This document shows, piece by piece, positions 18,453 to 30,746 of a stretch of 64,000 bases of DNA. Position 1 is the stretch's first letter. Every line of letters starts with the position of its first letter. The position numbers and the translations under genes are program-made. Under the pieces are notes generated by a model. The model had not been told where the DNA came from. It ran no database searches and saw only the letters and a list, made by a program, of their open reading frames with translations. The stretch comes from Brachybacterium paraconglomeratum (GTDB lineage Bacteria; Actinomycetota; Actinomycetes; Actinomycetales; Dermabacteraceae): assembly GCF_003994255.1 (NCBI RefSeq), contig NZ_ML133853.1, positions 165,941 to 229,940 of the forward strand. Reading direction: 5' to 3'.

Positions 18453-19087
18453 ATGTTCACCGGAATCATCGAGGAGCTCGGCACCGTCGAGGCGCTCGAC
18501 CTCGGCGCCGACCCCGCCGCCCTGCGGATCCGCTCCCCGCGCGTGCTCGAGGGCATCGCGCTCGGCGACTCGATCGCCGTGAACGGCTGCTGCCTCACCG
18601 TCACCGCCGTCGTCGGCGAGACGTGGAGCGCCGACGTCATCGCCACCACCCTCGCCGCGACCACGCTCGGCGAGCTCCGCCCCGGCGACCGCGTGAACCT
18701 CGAGCGCTGCGTGCGGGCCGACGGCCGCCTGGACGGGCACATCGTGCAGGGCCACGTCGACGGCGTCGGCGAGATCCTCTCCCGCGACGAGCAGGCCGGC
18801 ACCACCCTCCTGCGCCTGCGCCTGCCGGGCGGCCTCTCCCGCTACGTGGTGCCCAAGGGCTCCCTCGCCGTGGACGGGGTCAGCCTCACCGTCGCCGCGA
18901 TCGACGGCGACGAGGTCACCATCGGCCTGATCCCCGAGACCCTCGAGCGCACCACGCTGGGCACCCGCGCCGTCGGCGAGGGCGTGGACCTCGAGGTCGA
19001 CGTGCTCGCGAAGTACGTCGAGAAGCTCACCGCCGGTCTGCTGCCCGCGGGCGCCCCGGAGGCCGTGACCGGGTCGGAGCAGGGACG

Positions 19088-19091
<4 letters not shown>
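18453..19091 (+). CDS. ribE: Riboflavin synthase, alpha subunit
   Basis: Dismutates two 6,7-dimethyl-8-ribityllumazine molecules to riboflavin and the pyrimidine precursor. The 212-aa protein starts [15 protein letters not shown] at ATG 18453, with RBS AGGAAGG. It has the family's two repeated beta-barrels: [11 protein letters not shown] in the first and [14 protein letters not shown] in the second. Length is normal (about 200-215). It starts 17 bp after ribD and its stop overlaps the ribBA start (ATGA). Confidence 0.97.
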
Positions 19092-20433
<1,342 letters not shown>

Positions 20434-20437
<4 letters not shown>

Positions 20438-20916
20438 GCGGCCACGGCGCCCCCACCCCCCAGATCACCGCCCGCCCCGACGCCCGCGTCGCGATCGTCG
20501 CCGCGTCCTGGCACGAGGAGGTGATGGACGGCCTGGTCGCCGGCGCCCTGCGCGCCTGCGCCGAGGCCGGCATCGACCATCCCACCCTGGTGCGCGTGCC
20601 CGGCTCCTTCGAGCTGCCCGTGGTCGCGGACCGCCTCGCCCGCAGCCACGAGGCCGTGATCGCCCTCGGCGTCGTGATCCGCGGCGGCACCCCGCACTTC
20701 GACTACGTCTGCTCCGCGGCGACCGACGGGCTCAGCCGGGTTTCCCTCGACCACGGCGTCCCCGTCGGATTCGGGCTCCTGACCTGCGACACCGACGAGC
20801 AGGCACGGGATCGGGCCGGCCTTCCCGGCTCCGTGGAGGACAAGGGGCACGAGGCGGCCGCGGCGGCGCTCGCCACCGCCGAGGTGCTCGCGGGGCTCCC
20901 GGACGCCGCCCGCTGA
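20434..20916 (+). CDS. ribH: 6,7-dimethyl-8-ribityllumazine synthase
   Basis: Condenses the RibA/RibD pyrimidine product with the RibB butanone phosphate; subunits form large shells. The 160-aa protein starts at ATG 20434 (overlap with ribBA, RBS GGAGGAAC). Motifs: [16 protein letters not shown] near the start, [14 protein letters not shown], and [17 protein letters not shown], whose His belongs to the active site. A Trp takes the place of the usual aromatic in the first motif. It is last in the rib operon. Confidence 0.96.
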
Positions 20917-20925
20917 GCCCCGTGC

Positions 20926-20989
20926 GGTACGCCCGAGAGCGGACATCCCAGGCGCGCCTGTGCCGCCTCCGAACCCCCTCGGGCGTACC
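20926..20989. terminator. Long inverted repeat after ribH
   Basis: Perfect 12-bp arms GGTACGCCCGAG (20926-20937) and CTCGGGCGTACC (20978-20989) enclose a 40-nt loop that itself contains GGCGCGCC. It starts 10 bp past the ribH stop, so it probably ends or attenuates the rib transcript before gyrB. There is no U-tract. The remainder of the 422-bp gap to gyrB (20990-21338) holds the gyrB promoter and leader; no gene was recognised. Confidence 0.6.
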
Positions 20990-21113
20990 CGCCCCCATCC
21001 GAGGCTCCCGGAGCGCGTTGAAGAGGCCGTCACGAAGCGTCTGGGACGCATCCAGCGTCGCGTCGTCCACAGGAACGGGGCGTCGAATAGGCCCAGCACC
21101 CGTTCTCCGATAG

Positions 21114-23498
<2,385 letters not shown>

Positions 23499-23584
23499 GC
23501 GGGCCCCGGGGCGGCGCCGACCCCTCTCGCGCGCCCCCGGGACCCCCACGACCCACCGGCCCCACCCGAAAGGCCCTCCCCGCC

Positions 23585-26449
23585 ATGAGCGACACCCCGA
23601 ACGACCCCACCGGCCCCGAGGACGACCAGCCGTCGGCCGAGACCCCGACCCCCGCCGAGAGCGCCGGGATCGGCGGTCAGGAGATGCCCGAGGGCTCCAG
23701 CGAGCTCTCGGCCGACGAGGCCGCCTCCCGCACCGTCACGCTCGTCGACCCCCTCGACGAGGACGAGGTCGACCGCATCACCCAGGTCGACCTCAACCAG
23801 GAGATGCAGCGCTCCTATCTCGACTACGCGATGAGCGTCATCGTCTCGCGCGCCCTCCCGGACGTGCGCGACGGCCTCAAGCCCGTCCACCGCCGCATCG
23901 TCTACGCCATGTACGACGGCGGCTACCGCCCCGACCGCTCCTTCTCCAAGTGCGCGAAGGTCGTCGGCGAGGTCATGGGCAACTACCACCCCCACGGCGA
24001 CTCCGCGATCTACGACGCGATGGTGCGCCTGGTCCAGCCCTGGAACATGCGCTACCCGCTGATCCTGGGCCAGGGCAACTTCGGCTCCGCCGGCGACGAC
24101 GGCGCGGCCGCCCCCCGGTACACCGAGTGCAAGATGGCGCCGCTGGCCCTCGAGCTGGTCCGCGACATCGAGCAGGACACCGTGGACATGCAGGGCAACT
24201 ACGACAACACCGTCGACGAGCCCTCCGTCCTCCCCGCCCGCTTCCCGAACCTGCTGGTCAACGGCTCCGCCGGCATCGCCGTCGGCATGGCCACGAACAT
24301 CCCGCCGCACAACCTGCGCGAGGTGGCCGACGCCGTCCAGTGGCTGCTCACGAACCACGAGGCGACCAAGCCCGAGCTGCTCGAAGCGTGCATGAAGTTC
24401 ATCAAGGGCCCCGACTTCCCCTCCGGCGCCACGATCGTCGGCACCGACGGGATCGAGGACGCCTATCGCACCGGCCGCGGCTCCATCACCCAGCGCGCCG
24501 TGGTCTCCACCGAGGAGATCAACGGGCGCATGGCGCTCGTCGTGACCGAGCTGCCCTACCAGGTCAACCCCGACAACCTCGCCCGCAAGATCGCGGAGAT
24601 GGTCAAGCTCGGCAAGATCCAGGGCATCGCCGACATCACCGACGAGACCTCCGGCCGCACCGGCCAGCGCCTGGTCATCACTCTCAAGCGCGACGCCGTG
24701 GCGAAGGTGGTGCTGAACAACCTCTACAAGCACACCCAGCTGCAGGAGAACTTCTCCGCGAACATGCTCGCCCTCTCCGGCGGCGTGCCCCGCACCCTCT
24801 CGATCGACTCCTTCGTGCGCGAGTGGACGAAGCACCAGATCGACGTCATCGTGCGCCGCACGAAGTTCCGCCTGAGGAAGGCCGAGGAGCAGATCCACAT
24901 CTACCGCGGCTACCTCAAGGCGCTGGACGCGCTGGACGAGGTCATCGCGCTGATCCGCCGCTCCCCGGACGTCGACGAGGCCCGCACGGGCCTGATCGAC
25001 CTCCTCGAGATCGACGAGATCCAGGCCAACGCCATCCTCGCGATGCAGCTGCGGCGCCTGGCCGCCCTGGAGCGCCAGAAGATCATCGAGGAGCACGACC
25101 GGCTCCAGGCCCTCATCGAGGAGTACACCGCGATCCTCGCCGACCCGGCGCGGCAGCGGCAGATCGTCTCCGAGGAGCTCGGCGAGCTGGTCGACAAGTA
25201 CGGCGACGACCGTCGGACCCAGATCCTCCCCTTCCACGGCGACATGTCGATGGAGGACCTCATCCCCGAGGAGGACGTGGTCGTCACGATCACGCGCGGC
25301 GGCTACGTCAAGCGCACCCGCGAGGACCAGTACCGGGCCCAGAAGCGCGGCGGCAAGGGCGTGCGCGGCGCATCCCTGCGCGAGGACGACGTGGTCGAGC
25401 ACTTCTTCACCACGACCACCCACCGCTGGCTGCTGTTCTTCACCAACCAGGGCCGGGTCTACCGCGCCAAGGGCTACGAGCTGCCCGAGGCGCCGCGGGA
25501 CGCGAAGGGCCAGCACGTCGCGAACCTGATGGCCTTCCAGCCCGACGAGCACATCGCCTCCGTCCTCGCGATCGACTCCTACGAGGACGCCGAGTACCTC
25601 GTGCTCGCCACCGAGTCGGGCCTGGTCAAGAAGACGGCGATGACCGCCTTCGACTCCAACCGCACCGGCGGCATCATCGCGATCAACCTGCGCGACGTCG
25701 ACGGCATCGACGGCACCCGCCCCGACCGCGTGATCGCCGCGCGTGCCGTGAACAGCGACGACCAGATCCTGCTGGTCTCCCGCAACGGGCAGTCCGTGCG
25801 GATGCCGGCCGACGACGGCACCCTGCGCCCCACCGGCCGCGCCACCAGCGGCGTCACCGGCATGAAGTTCCGCCATGACGACCAGCTGCTGGCGATGGAC
25901 GTGGTGCGCCCCGGCACCTTCGTGGTCACCGTGACCGACGGCGGCTTCGCCAAGCGCACCAGCGTCGACGAGTACCGCCTCCAGGGCCGCGGCGGCCTGG
26001 GCATCCGGGTCGCGAAGCTGCCCGACGACCGCGGCCACCTCGCCGGCGCCGCCGTCGTCGAGGAGACGGACGAGCTGCTGGTGGTGATGGAGCGCGGCCG
26101 CGTGGTCCGCTCGAAGGTCTCCGAGGTGCCGCCGAAGGGCCGCACCACCATGGGCGTCACCTTCGCCAAGCCCGATAAGGGCGACCGGATCCTGCTGGTC
26201 ACCACCGGGCCGGAGAGCGAGCTCGACGAGGACGAGGCCGAGAAGCCGGTCCTCGAGGACGCCGGCGACGGCGGTGCGGAGTCCGCGGACAGCGCGGTGA
26301 GCCCCGCCTCGGCCGAGGAGGCCGGAGGCGAGGAGGATGTGGAGATCTCCGACACCGCCGCCTCCGCGACCGAGGACGGGCAGGGCGATGCTCTAGGCTC
26401 TGACGAGTCCGAGACCTCGCCCGACGATGCAGACCAGAACGAGGAGTGA
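23585..26449 (+). CDS. gyrA: DNA gyrase subunit A
   Basis: The breakage-reunion subunit of gyrase. The 954-aa protein starts at ATG 23585. The catalytic tyrosine is Tyr179 in [11 protein letters not shown]. The quinolone-determining segment reads [15 protein letters not shown], with the Ser and Asp of the sensitive form. The C-terminal beta-pinwheel includes the gyrase box QKRGGKGV. Unusual parts are an N-terminal acidic extension of about 60 residues and a C-terminal acidic tail of about 75 residues (Glu/Asp/Ala/Ser). DUF3566 follows 3 bp after the stop. Confidence 0.98.
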   Translation: MSDTPNDPTGPEDDQPSAETPTPAESAGIGGQEMPEGSSELSADEAASRTVTLVDPLDEDEVDRITQVDLNQEMQRSYLDYAMSVIVSRALPDVRDGLKPVHRRIVYAMYDGGYRPDRSFSKCAKVVGEVMGNYHPHGDSAIYDAMVRLVQPWNMRYPLILGQGNFGSAGDDGAAAPRYTECKMAPLALELVRDIEQDTVDMQGNYDNTVDEPSVLPARFPNLLVNGSAGIAVGMATNIPPHNLREVADAVQWLLTNHEATKPELLEACMKFIKGPDFPSGATIVGTDGIEDAYRTGRGSITQRAVVSTEEINGRMALVVTELPYQVNPDNLARKIAEMVKLGKIQGIADITDETSGRTGQRLVITLKRDAVAKVVLNNLYKHTQLQENFSANMLALSGGVPRTLSIDSFVREWTKHQIDVIVRRTKFRLRKAEEQIHIYRGYLKALDALDEVIALIRRSPDVDEARTGLIDLLEIDEIQANAILAMQLRRLAALERQKIIEEHDRLQALIEEYTAILADPARQRQIVSEELGELVDKYGDDRRTQILPFHGDMSMEDLIPEEDVVVTITRGGYVKRTREDQYRAQKRGGKGVRGASLREDDVVEHFFTTTTHRWLLFFTNQGRVYRAKGYELPEAPRDAKGQHVANLMAFQPDEHIASVLAIDSYEDAEYLVLATESGLVKKTAMTAFDSNRTGGIIAINLRDVDGIDGTRPDRVIAARAVNSDDQILLVSRNGQSVRMPADDGTLRPTGRATSGVTGMKFRHDDQLLAMDVVRPGTFVVTVTDGGFAKRTSVDEYRLQGRGGLGIRVAKLPDDRGHLAGAAVVEETDELLVVMERGRVVRSKVSEVPPKGRTTMGVTFAKPDKGDRILLVTTGPESELDEDEAEKPVLEDAGDGGAESADSAVSPASAEEAGGEEDVEISDTAASATEDGQGDALGSDESETSPDDADQNEE

Positions 26450-26452
26450 CCC

Positions 26453-27007
26453 GTGAGCACCAGTGACTCCAGGACCGGCACCGGGAAGACCGACGCCGCC
26501 GAGTCCACCTCGAAGCTCCCGGCCTTCGACAGCGCCTCCTCGCCGTCGGAGCAGGGACTCGGCTCCGGCAAGGGCTCCGCGGCCCGCGGCGCGAGCCGCA
26601 GCCCGAAGAAATCGGCACCGGCCGGCGGGGCGGAGAAGGAGCGCCGCGGCCCGCGCCGAGTGCGCCTGACCCTGGCCCGCCTGGACCCGTTCTCGGTGAT
26701 GAAGCTGTCCTTCCTCGTCGCGATCGCCGTCGGCATCGCGACCGTGATCGCGGTCGTGCTGCTGTGGAACCTCGTCGAGGCGATCGGCCTGTGGGGCAAG
26801 GTCGACCAGCTGGGCCGCGACCTGAACGGCGGCAACCCGCTGCCCTTCATGGAGTTCTTCAGCTTCTCGAAGATGACCAGCTACGGCACCATCGTCGCGG
26901 TGGTGAACGTCGTGATCATCACCGCGCTCGGCACCCTGGGCGCCTTCCTCTACAACCTCGTCGCCGCCCTGCTGGGCGGGCTGAAGATGACTTTCACCGA
27001 CGAGTGA
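26453..27007 (+). CDS. DUF3566 membrane protein
   Basis: A 184-aa protein from GTG 26453, immediately after gyrA as in most actinobacteria. Residues 1-70 are polar and Ser/Gly/Lys-rich. The DUF3566 domain follows with RVRLTLARLDPFSVMKLSF and two hydrophobic segments at about 82-104 and 143-172, the second ending LYNLVAALLGGLKMTFTDE. Its function is unknown; the family accompanies gyrA and the tRNA-Ile/tRNA-Ala pair. Cotranscription with gyrA is likely. Confidence 0.92.
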   Translation: MSTSDSRTGTGKTDAAESTSKLPAFDSASSPSEQGLGSGKGSAARGASRSPKKSAPAGGAEKERRGPRRVRLTLARLDPFSVMKLSFLVAIAVGIATVIAVVLLWNLVEAIGLWGKVDQLGRDLNGGNPLPFMEFFSFSKMTSYGTIVAVVNVVIITALGTLGAFLYNLVAALLGGLKMTFTDE

Positions 27008-27092
27008 AACCCGGGGCGGGCGGGGACGGCTCACGTGCTGCCCGCGCGCCGGGCACGAACCTGTCCGCCCGCCGGGGACCGATGACCTCACC

Positions 27093-27126
27093 GACGCCGC
27101 CGCGCCTCCCCGAGGCCGGCGGCGTC
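27093..27126. terminator. Hairpin after DUF3566
   Basis: Arms GACGCCGCC (27093-27101) and GGCGGCGTC (27118-27126) with a 16-nt loop, 86 bp past the DUF3566 stop, in the convergent region before ybaK. Likely ends the gyrBA-DUF3566 transcript. No U-tract. Confidence 0.55.
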
Positions 27127-27203
27127 GTCATGTCCGGGACGATTCCGGCGGCGACGGGGCGTCGGCGTGCGCCTGGACCCGCCCCGGCTCCGCCGCACAC
27201 CCT

Positions 27204-27286
27204 CGGCGGGCCCACGTCGTCCTCCCTCCCCGTGTCCCGTCTCGCCGGCCGGCGAGACGGGGGGTTGTGGGGGGATGGGCCCGCCG
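27204..27286. repeat. Nested inverted repeats between convergent genes
   Basis: Outer arms CGGCGGGCCCA (27204-27214) and TGGGCCCGCCG (27276-27286) are perfectly complementary. Inside them, 27236-27261 is a perfect 26-bp palindrome starting CCCGTCTCGCCGG. The parts between are rich in C on the left and G on the right, so a long imperfect hairpin of about 83 nt is possible. It lies between convergent DUF3566 and ybaK, so bidirectional termination is the simplest reading. No gene was seen in 27008-27407. Confidence 0.7.
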
Positions 27287-27407
27287 TACGACCCAAAGCC
27301 ACCGCGCGGGTCGGCGCGGCCCCTTGCGAGCAACTTCTGCGGCCCCAGGACCGAAGCGGGGCCGACATGAGTCGTCAGGGGCGCAGAACCTCTCCGTCAG
27401 CCCGGGG

Positions 27408-27887
27408 TCAGGGCTGCTGGAGCTCGGTGACGTCGGCGACCTGGGCGTCGAGGCGGGCGAGGGTCTCCTCGGCGGGGACGGTCGCGGCGACCCCGTGCGC
27501 GCCGGCGCCCATCGAGATGCGTCGCTCGGGATCCCCGGCCAGGGACGCGTCGGCCACCACCGGCCAGGCCGTCGTTGCGCCGAAGGGCGTGATCGTGCCG
27601 CGCTCGTAGCCGGTGACCTCCTTCGCGACCTCCTTGTCCGGCATCGACAGGCGGTTCACGCCCAGCAGCGCGCGCAGCTTCGGCCAGGAGATCTCCCGGT
27701 CCCCGGGCACCAGCACGAAGAGGAAGTCGCCCTCGCCGCGGCGCACCACGAGGGTCTTGACGATGTCGCGGGGCTCGACGCCGCGGGCCGCGGCCGCCTC
27801 GGCGAGGGAGCCGACCCTCCCGTGCCGGGTGATCTCGTGGGGCAGGCCCAGGGCCTCCAGGGCGTCGGTCGCACGCTGCTCGCTCAT
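27408..27887 (-). CDS. YbaK/EbsC-family aminoacyl-tRNA deacylase
   Basis: A 159-aa protein from ATG 27887. YbaK-family enzymes hydrolyse misacylated tRNAs such as Cys-tRNA(Pro). Matching motifs: GVEPRDIVKTLVVR (with the conserved Lys of the family), FVLVPGDREISWPKLRALLG, and ATTAWPVVAD with a nearby SMGAGAHG. The exact tRNA specificity cannot be read from the sequence. The promoter-like TATCGT (27899-27894, minus strand) ends 6 nt before the ATG, suggesting a leaderless mRNA. It is convergent with the gyrase group. Confidence 0.88.
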   Translation of the reverse strand: MSEQRATDALEALGLPHEITRHGRVGSLAEAAAARGVEPRDIVKTLVVRRGEGDFLFVLVPGDREISWPKLRALLGVNRLSMPDKEVAKEVTGYERGTITPFGATTAWPVVADASLAGDPERRISMGAGAHGVAATVPAEETLARLDAQVADVTELQQP

Positions 27888-27978
27888 GGCACCACGATAG
27901 TGAGCCGGGCGGCCGGCGGCGGGTGAGAGTCGTCGCGCCGGAGGGGAACGGGCCGAGAGACGGGGCTACGGTCGAGGG

Positions 27979-28809
27979 ATGTCCCTCGCGCCTCCCGATT
28001 CCCTGCCGAGCACCGTCGCCCCCGAGGAGTACCCGTGGCTCGGGCCGTCGGCGACCTCGGCGCTGCTGCTGGCCGACGGGGTGGTGGACCTCGAGCCCGG
28101 CGCGGACGGGGGCGCCGACGACGCCGGCTCGCACCAGGACTCCGCTGTCCCCGCGCAGCCGGCGGAGGACCAGGTCACCCCGCTCGTGGACCGCGCCGCG
28201 ATCGAGCAGGTCCTCGCCGCCGCAGGCGCCGCGCCGCTGGCCGAGCGGACCCTCGTCCTCGCCGTCGGCTCCAACCAGACCCCCTGGACCATCGCCCGAA
28301 AGTACCGCCGTTCGGGGCGCGACCTCGACGTGACCACGCCCTTCGTGCGCTGCACCGTGCACGGCCTCGCCGTCGGCCATGTCCCGAGCAGCGCCGCGCC
28401 CGGATACCTGCCCGCCGCTCCGTACCGCGCCGACGGGGAACGGATGGAGCTGGTCGCGACCTGGTTCGACGAGGAGCAGCTGGCCGTCGTCGACCGGACT
28501 GAGCCGAACTACGACCGTCTGCGGCTGGAGGCCGCGGACGTCCCGCTCGCGCTCGCGACGGGCGAGCGGCCGGCGCACGTGGACGTCTACGCCTCGCGCT
28601 GGGGCGTGCTGGCCCGCGACGGCGTGCCGATCCCGCTGCGGCACCGGCAGCAGGAGCTGTTCGACGAGCTCCACGCCCTCACCGGCGACGAGCGGCTCAT
28701 CGGCGCGGCGGCGGAGATCTGCGCCCGTCTCGCTGCGGACCCCGAGGTGGTGCGGGGCCTCGCCCGCGAGCACGGCCTCGTCGCCGACGACGGGCTGCCG
28801 CGGCCCTGA
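27979..28809 (+). CDS. Uncharacterised 276-aa protein
   Basis: I do not recognise this gene with certainty. ATG 27979 has no Shine-Dalgarno but lies 6 nt after TACGGT, a leaderless-type promoter. Residues 1-75 are acidic and poorly conserved-looking. From about residue 90, RTLVLAVGSNQTPWTIARKY resembles the GSN-type phosphate-binding start of gamma-glutamylcyclotransferase/AIG2-like folds, with an Arg-rich turn and later ELVATWFDEEQLAVVDRTEP. This is a weak resemblance. No signal peptide or membrane segment. Coding is supported by GC3 pattern, length and start context. Confidence 0.7.
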   Translation: MSLAPPDSLPSTVAPEEYPWLGPSATSALLLADGVVDLEPGADGGADDAGSHQDSAVPAQPAEDQVTPLVDRAAIEQVLAAAGAAPLAERTLVLAVGSNQTPWTIARKYRRSGRDLDVTTPFVRCTVHGLAVGHVPSSAAPGYLPAAPYRADGERMELVATWFDEEQLAVVDRTEPNYDRLRLEAADVPLALATGERPAHVDVYASRWGVLARDGVPIPLRHRQQELFDELHALTGDERLIGAAAEICARLAADPEVVRGLAREHGLVADDGLPRP

Positions 28810-28979
28810 GCTTCGGCGGACCGCCCCTCGGCGCCCCGACGATCAGGAAGCGTGGAGCCGGCCACGATACTGTGACCTCGCGAACAACCGCCCCGGTCGG
28901 TTGGACGAGGCGACCCGGCTCGGGGTAACGTTGTGCGTCGGCGGAGATCCCCGGGGACTTTTCGGAGATCACCCTGCAC

Positions 28980-29053
28980 GGGCCTATAGCTCAGTCGGTT
29001 AGAGCGCTGTCCTGATAAGACAGAGGTCGCTGGTTCAAGTCCAGCTAGGCCCA
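28980..29053 (+). tRNA. tRNA-Ile (anticodon GAT)
   Basis: A 74-nt cloverleaf: acceptor GGGCCTA pairs with TAGGCCC, D-arm GCTCAGTCGGTTAGAGC, anticodon stem CTGTC/GACAG around loop CTGATAA (anticodon GAT), variable AGGTC, and T-arm GCTGG-TTCAAGT-CCAGC. Discriminator A; the CCA is not encoded. Conserved position downstream of gyrA-DUF3566 in actinobacteria. Confidence 0.98.
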
Positions 29054-29074
29054 CTTCGAGGATCGGAGGAACTC

Positions 29075-29245
29075 ATGAAGAAGTTCATCGCGACCACCGC
29101 TGTCGTGCTCACCACGGCCGTCGCCGGGATCCTCACCTGGCGGAAGGTCGAGTCCGACCGGATCCGCAACGATCTGTGGAACGAGGCGGAGCGCGTCTCC
29201 GTCGAGCAGGACATGGCGGCGCGGAAGCAGGCGCAGCACTCCTGA
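29075..29245 (+). CDS. DLW-39 family small protein
   Basis: A 56-aa protein from ATG 29075 with RBS CGGAGGA. It starts MKKFIATTAVVLTTAVAG, a single N-terminal hydrophobic segment, followed by WRKVESDRIRNDLWNEA. This contains the DLW motif that names this actinobacterial family, which is encoded between tRNA-Ile and tRNA-Ala. Function is unknown; a small membrane-anchored protein is expected. It ends with a charged tail ARKQAQHS. Confidence 0.93.
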   Translation: MKKFIATTAVVLTTAVAGILTWRKVESDRIRNDLWNEAERVSVEQDMAARKQAQHS

Positions 29246-29286
29246 TCCGCACCGGTGCCGCAGCGAGTACGATCGGCACCACCCAC

Positions 29287-29359
29287 GGGGACTTAGCTCA
29301 GTTGGTAGAGCGGTAGCTTTGCAAGCTTCAGGTCAGGGGTTCGACCCCCCTAGTCTCCA
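29287..29359 (+). tRNA. tRNA-Ala (anticodon TGC)
   Basis: A 73-nt cloverleaf: acceptor GGGGACT/AGTCTCC, D-arm GCTCAGTTGGTAGAGC, anticodon loop TTTGCAA (anticodon TGC), variable AGGTC, and T-arm AGGGG-TTCGACC-CCCCT, discriminator A. The anticodon stem GTAGC/GCTTC has one T-T mismatch at its second pair. It forms the classic pair with tRNA-Ile upstream. Confidence 0.98.
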
Positions 29360-29375
29360 CCAGGCAGGACAGACG

Positions 29376-29401
29376 AAGGCCCCTCCCCCGGGAGGGGCCT
29401 T
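29376..29401. terminator. Strong hairpin after tRNA-Ala
   Basis: An 11-bp perfect stem AAGGCCCCTCC / GGAGGGGCCTT with a 4-nt loop, 17 bp after tRNA-Ala and 45 bp from the convergent stop of the glgC-like gene. Probably a bidirectional terminator; flanking TCT on the plus side. Confidence 0.8.
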
Positions 29402-29445
29402 CTGCGTGTCCGGCCGTGTCCGCACCGCCGTCGACTCGGGCCGGC

Positions 29446-30744
29446 CTACTCCCGCGCCGTCGTCTCCGCGACCGTCCCGTCGACGCCCACGAGCGTGACG
29501 ACGTCGTCGTCGCCGAGACGGGCCCCGGGCGGGACCTGCGCGTCGTCCTGCACAAGACAGCCGCGCAGACGGGCTCCGGCGCCCACGTGCGCACCGTCGA
29601 GGACGACGCACTCCACCAGCTCGGCACCGGCCTCGACGACCGCGCCGGGACTGATCACGCTGCGGGTCACGCTGCCGGCCACGTCGCTGCCCTGGGCGAG
29701 CAGGGAGGTGCTCACCGCGGCGCCGTCCCGGACGCGGGCGGGCAGCAGCTGAGGCTGGGCGGAGAAGATCGGCCAGTCGGGATCGTCGAGGGTCACGCCG
29801 TCGCCGTCGAGCAGGTGCATGTGCGCCGCCCAGTACGAGGCGAGGGTGCCGATGTCCCTCCAGTACCCCTCGAGGCGGTGCTCGACGGTCCGGTGCCGCC
29901 CGACGAAGTGAGGGATGAGGTCGTCGCCCCAGTCCTGCAGCTCGCCGACCCGCTCCGGCAGAGTCTTCAGGGCCTCGAGCAGCGCGGGGGCGTCGAAGCA
30001 GAAGATCTCGGTGGCGACGAGATCGGTGGGCGGGTCCTCCGGCTTGTACCAGAACTCCTCGACGATGCCGCCCTCCCCGGTGCGCACCACGCCGTGGCGG
30101 GAGGCGTCCTGCGGGAGGCGGGTGGTGACCATGGTGAGCTCGGCGTCGGCGGCCGCGTGCGTGTCCAGCACGTCCAGCAGATCGATCGTGTAGAGGTGAT
30201 CGGCGCTGAGCACCAGCACGATCTCCGGGGCGAACTCGGCGATGAGCTCCTTCTGCCGCCACAAGGTGTCGCTGTTGCCGGTGGCGAAGCCCTCGCCCTC
30301 GGCGCCCTCGAAGGGGGTGAGGGTGCGCAGCCCGTCGTGGGTGCGGTCGAGGTCCCAGGGCCGGCCGGCCGACAGGTGCTCGTTCAGCGAGTGCGGGAGA
30401 TACTGCTCGACCACCCACACCGCCGAGAGGTGGCTGTTGGCGAGATTCGACAGGGCGATGTCGATCAGCCGGTAGGAGCCGCCCACGCGGAGGGCGGGCT
30501 TGGCCTGCTCGTCGGTGAGCGCTCCCATCCGGGAGCCCTGGCCGCCGGCGAGCACGATCGCGAGAGTGCGGGGATGCGCATACGGGCCAGAGTACGGGCG
30601 CGACGCGCGAGGGGGGAGCGGACCGACCGGCGGGTCCAGCCCGTCGGCCGCCCCGTCGAGACGCCGCCGGACCGCGACCCGGTCGCGCGGAGTCCCTGTC
30701 AGCGCCCCCTCCCGTTCCTGTGGACGGTCGGCTAGATTCTCCAT
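29446..30744 (-). CDS. glgC: GlgC-type sugar-phosphate nucleotidyltransferase
   Basis: GlgC makes ADP-glucose from glucose 1-phosphate and ATP for glycogen. From ATG 30744 the protein has 432 aa. The first 60 residues look random. The nucleotidyltransferase core starts at RTLAIVLAGGQGSRMGALTDEQAKPALRVGG, followed by YRLIDIALSN, a LVLSADHLYTID nucleotide-site motif and GYWRDIGTLASYWAAHM. The C-terminal half is a left-handed beta-helix (GAVVEAGAELVECVVLDGAHVG). The ATG lies 2 bp from the divergent ATG of the MFS gene, leaving no promoter space. No in-frame ATG or GTG is visible nearer the core, so the start is uncertain. No other glycogen genes are nearby. Confidence 0.8.
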   Translation of the reverse strand: MENLADRPQEREGALTGTPRDRVAVRRRLDGAADGLDPPVGPLPPRASRPYSGPYAHPRTLAIVLAGGQGSRMGALTDEQAKPALRVGGSYRLIDIALSNLANSHLSAVWVVEQYLPHSLNEHLSAGRPWDLDRTHDGLRTLTPFEGAEGEGFATGNSDTLWRQKELIAEFAPEIVLVLSADHLYTIDLLDVLDTHAAADAELTMVTTRLPQDASRHGVVRTGEGGIVEEFWYKPEDPPTDLVATEIFCFDAPALLEALKTLPERVGELQDWGDDLIPHFVGRHRTVEHRLEGYWRDIGTLASYWAAHMHLLDGDGVTLDDPDWPIFSAQPQLLPARVRDGAAVSTSLLAQGSDVAGSVTRSVISPGAVVEAGAELVECVVLDGAHVGAGARLRGCLVQDDAQVPPGARLGDDDVVTLVGVDGTVAETTARE

Positions 30745-30746
30745 GC

